Shown: positions 63,644 to 64,000 of the stretch, in pieces
Numbering within the stretch: the stretch's first letter is position 1
How the letters are laid out: each line of letters starts with the position of its first letter
Notes under the pieces: generated by a model
Told to the model about the DNA's origin: nothing
Databases searched by the model: none
What the model saw: the letters and a program-made list of their open reading frames with translations, nothing else
Program-made: the position numbers and the translations under genes
Source: Lactiplantibacillus pingfangensis
GTDB taxonomy: Bacteria; Bacillota; Bacilli; Lactobacillales; Lactobacillaceae
NCBI RefSeq assembly: GCF_005404945.1
Contig: NZ_BJDG01000001.1
Span: 1-64,000, forward strand
Reading direction: 5' to 3'
Length of the DNA stretch: 64,000 nt

Positions 63644-64000
63644 GCTAATAAGAGCTGATATAACTGACGAGGTGACTTTCATTTGGCAGTAAAGATGGAG
63701 TGTCTGGACATTTGAAACTAGTCAAAGTACGGCTTTTTTTGATTCGAATTTTAAAAATGATTTTGAAATTGAAAGGATAAACATAAAAGAAACAGACAGA
63801 AAAACGAGAAACTAGATGCGGCACTGAACGTAGCAAAGAAGACTGAAAATGAATTATTAAAGCAATTACAGGATTTTGCAGTTAGAATACAATTGCAAGA
63901 GCCTGTATGTGGAGATATAAATCCTGTAGTTGCAGAAAATCCAGTATGAGTCGTTAACCGAATAATGATGTCGATGATTGAGAAAAATATAGATTATTGA
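63644..64000. other. AT-rich right edge with a possible gene remnant
   Basis: From about 63773 to 63949 a plus-strand frame without ATG, GTG or TTG at its head reads KDKHKRNRQKNEKLDAALNV and onward to a stop. It is AT-rich, Lys-rich and helical, and unlike neighbouring genes in base use. It may be a decayed or transferred fragment. I cannot assign it. Confidence 0.35.

Overview
The window looks like chromosome from a low-to-mid GC member of the Lactobacillaceae, closest in style to Lactiplantibacillus and its relatives. The grounds are strong AGGAGG-type ribosome binding sites, frequent TTG and GTG starts, T-box leaders, two LPxTG surface proteins, a DUF915 lipoprotein hydrolase, a choloylglycine-hydrolase-family enzyme and a complete HisZ-type histidine operon. 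The species is not fixed by what I can see. No rRNA, tRNA, phage module, CRISPR array or intact insertion sequence was found.

Layout. 0-6 kb: a lipoteichoic acid synthase, a GNAT acetyltransferase, a hypothetical gene, and a MerR regulator with an old-yellow-enzyme reductase behind a textbook MerR promoter. 6-9 kb: a composite repeat, then an LPxTG adhesin with three Cna-B/SpaA domains. 9.3-14 kb: an arsenic island with arsB divergent from arsR-arsD1-arsA-arsD2-arsC. 14-21 kb: two TMEM175-like channels, a choloylglycine hydrolase homologue, asd, a CorA homologue and a VanZ-RDD protein. 22-30.7 kb: hisJ, a T-box, then hisZGDBHAFIEC. 31.5-37.8 kb: TerC, a beta-hydroxyacid dehydrogenase, an NADH oxidase, and a COG2984/4120/1101-type ABC transporter behind an unidentified structured attenuator. 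39-43 kb: a methionine T-box and metA-metY-hom. 43-49.5 kb: DegV, a T-box-like leader with a PanE-type reductase, a PTS EIICBA, a VOC protein and a GNAT. 49.5-55 kb: an ABC-F ATPase, a third TMEM175, an Lrp regulator, an NlpC/P60 peptidase and a DUF915 lipoprotein. 55-59.5 kb: two tiny genes, an NrtR-like regulator beside an MFS transporter, an ECF S component and a decayed hicAB pair. 59.9-63.6 kb: a 1202-residue LPxTG BspA-like protein.

Amino-acid supply is the main theme. asd, metA, metY and hom cover the aspartate-to-homocysteine branch. The his operon is complete from PRPP to histidinol and histidine. The biosynthetic operons sit behind tRNA-sensing leaders.

The most unusual content lies between the genes. 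Three unrelated families of long palindromic repeats (called A, B and C here) occur about ten, two and three times, always intergenic. Each folds on paper into a closing stem with internal hairpins, and the stems show compensatory base changes between copies. Family A has MITE-like inverted ends. One A copy contains B while another A copy has exactly the same site empty, which fixes the ends of B to the base. No transposase accompanies them here. This is the best candidate in the window for an undescribed system, followed by the orphan attenuator in front of the ABC transporter.
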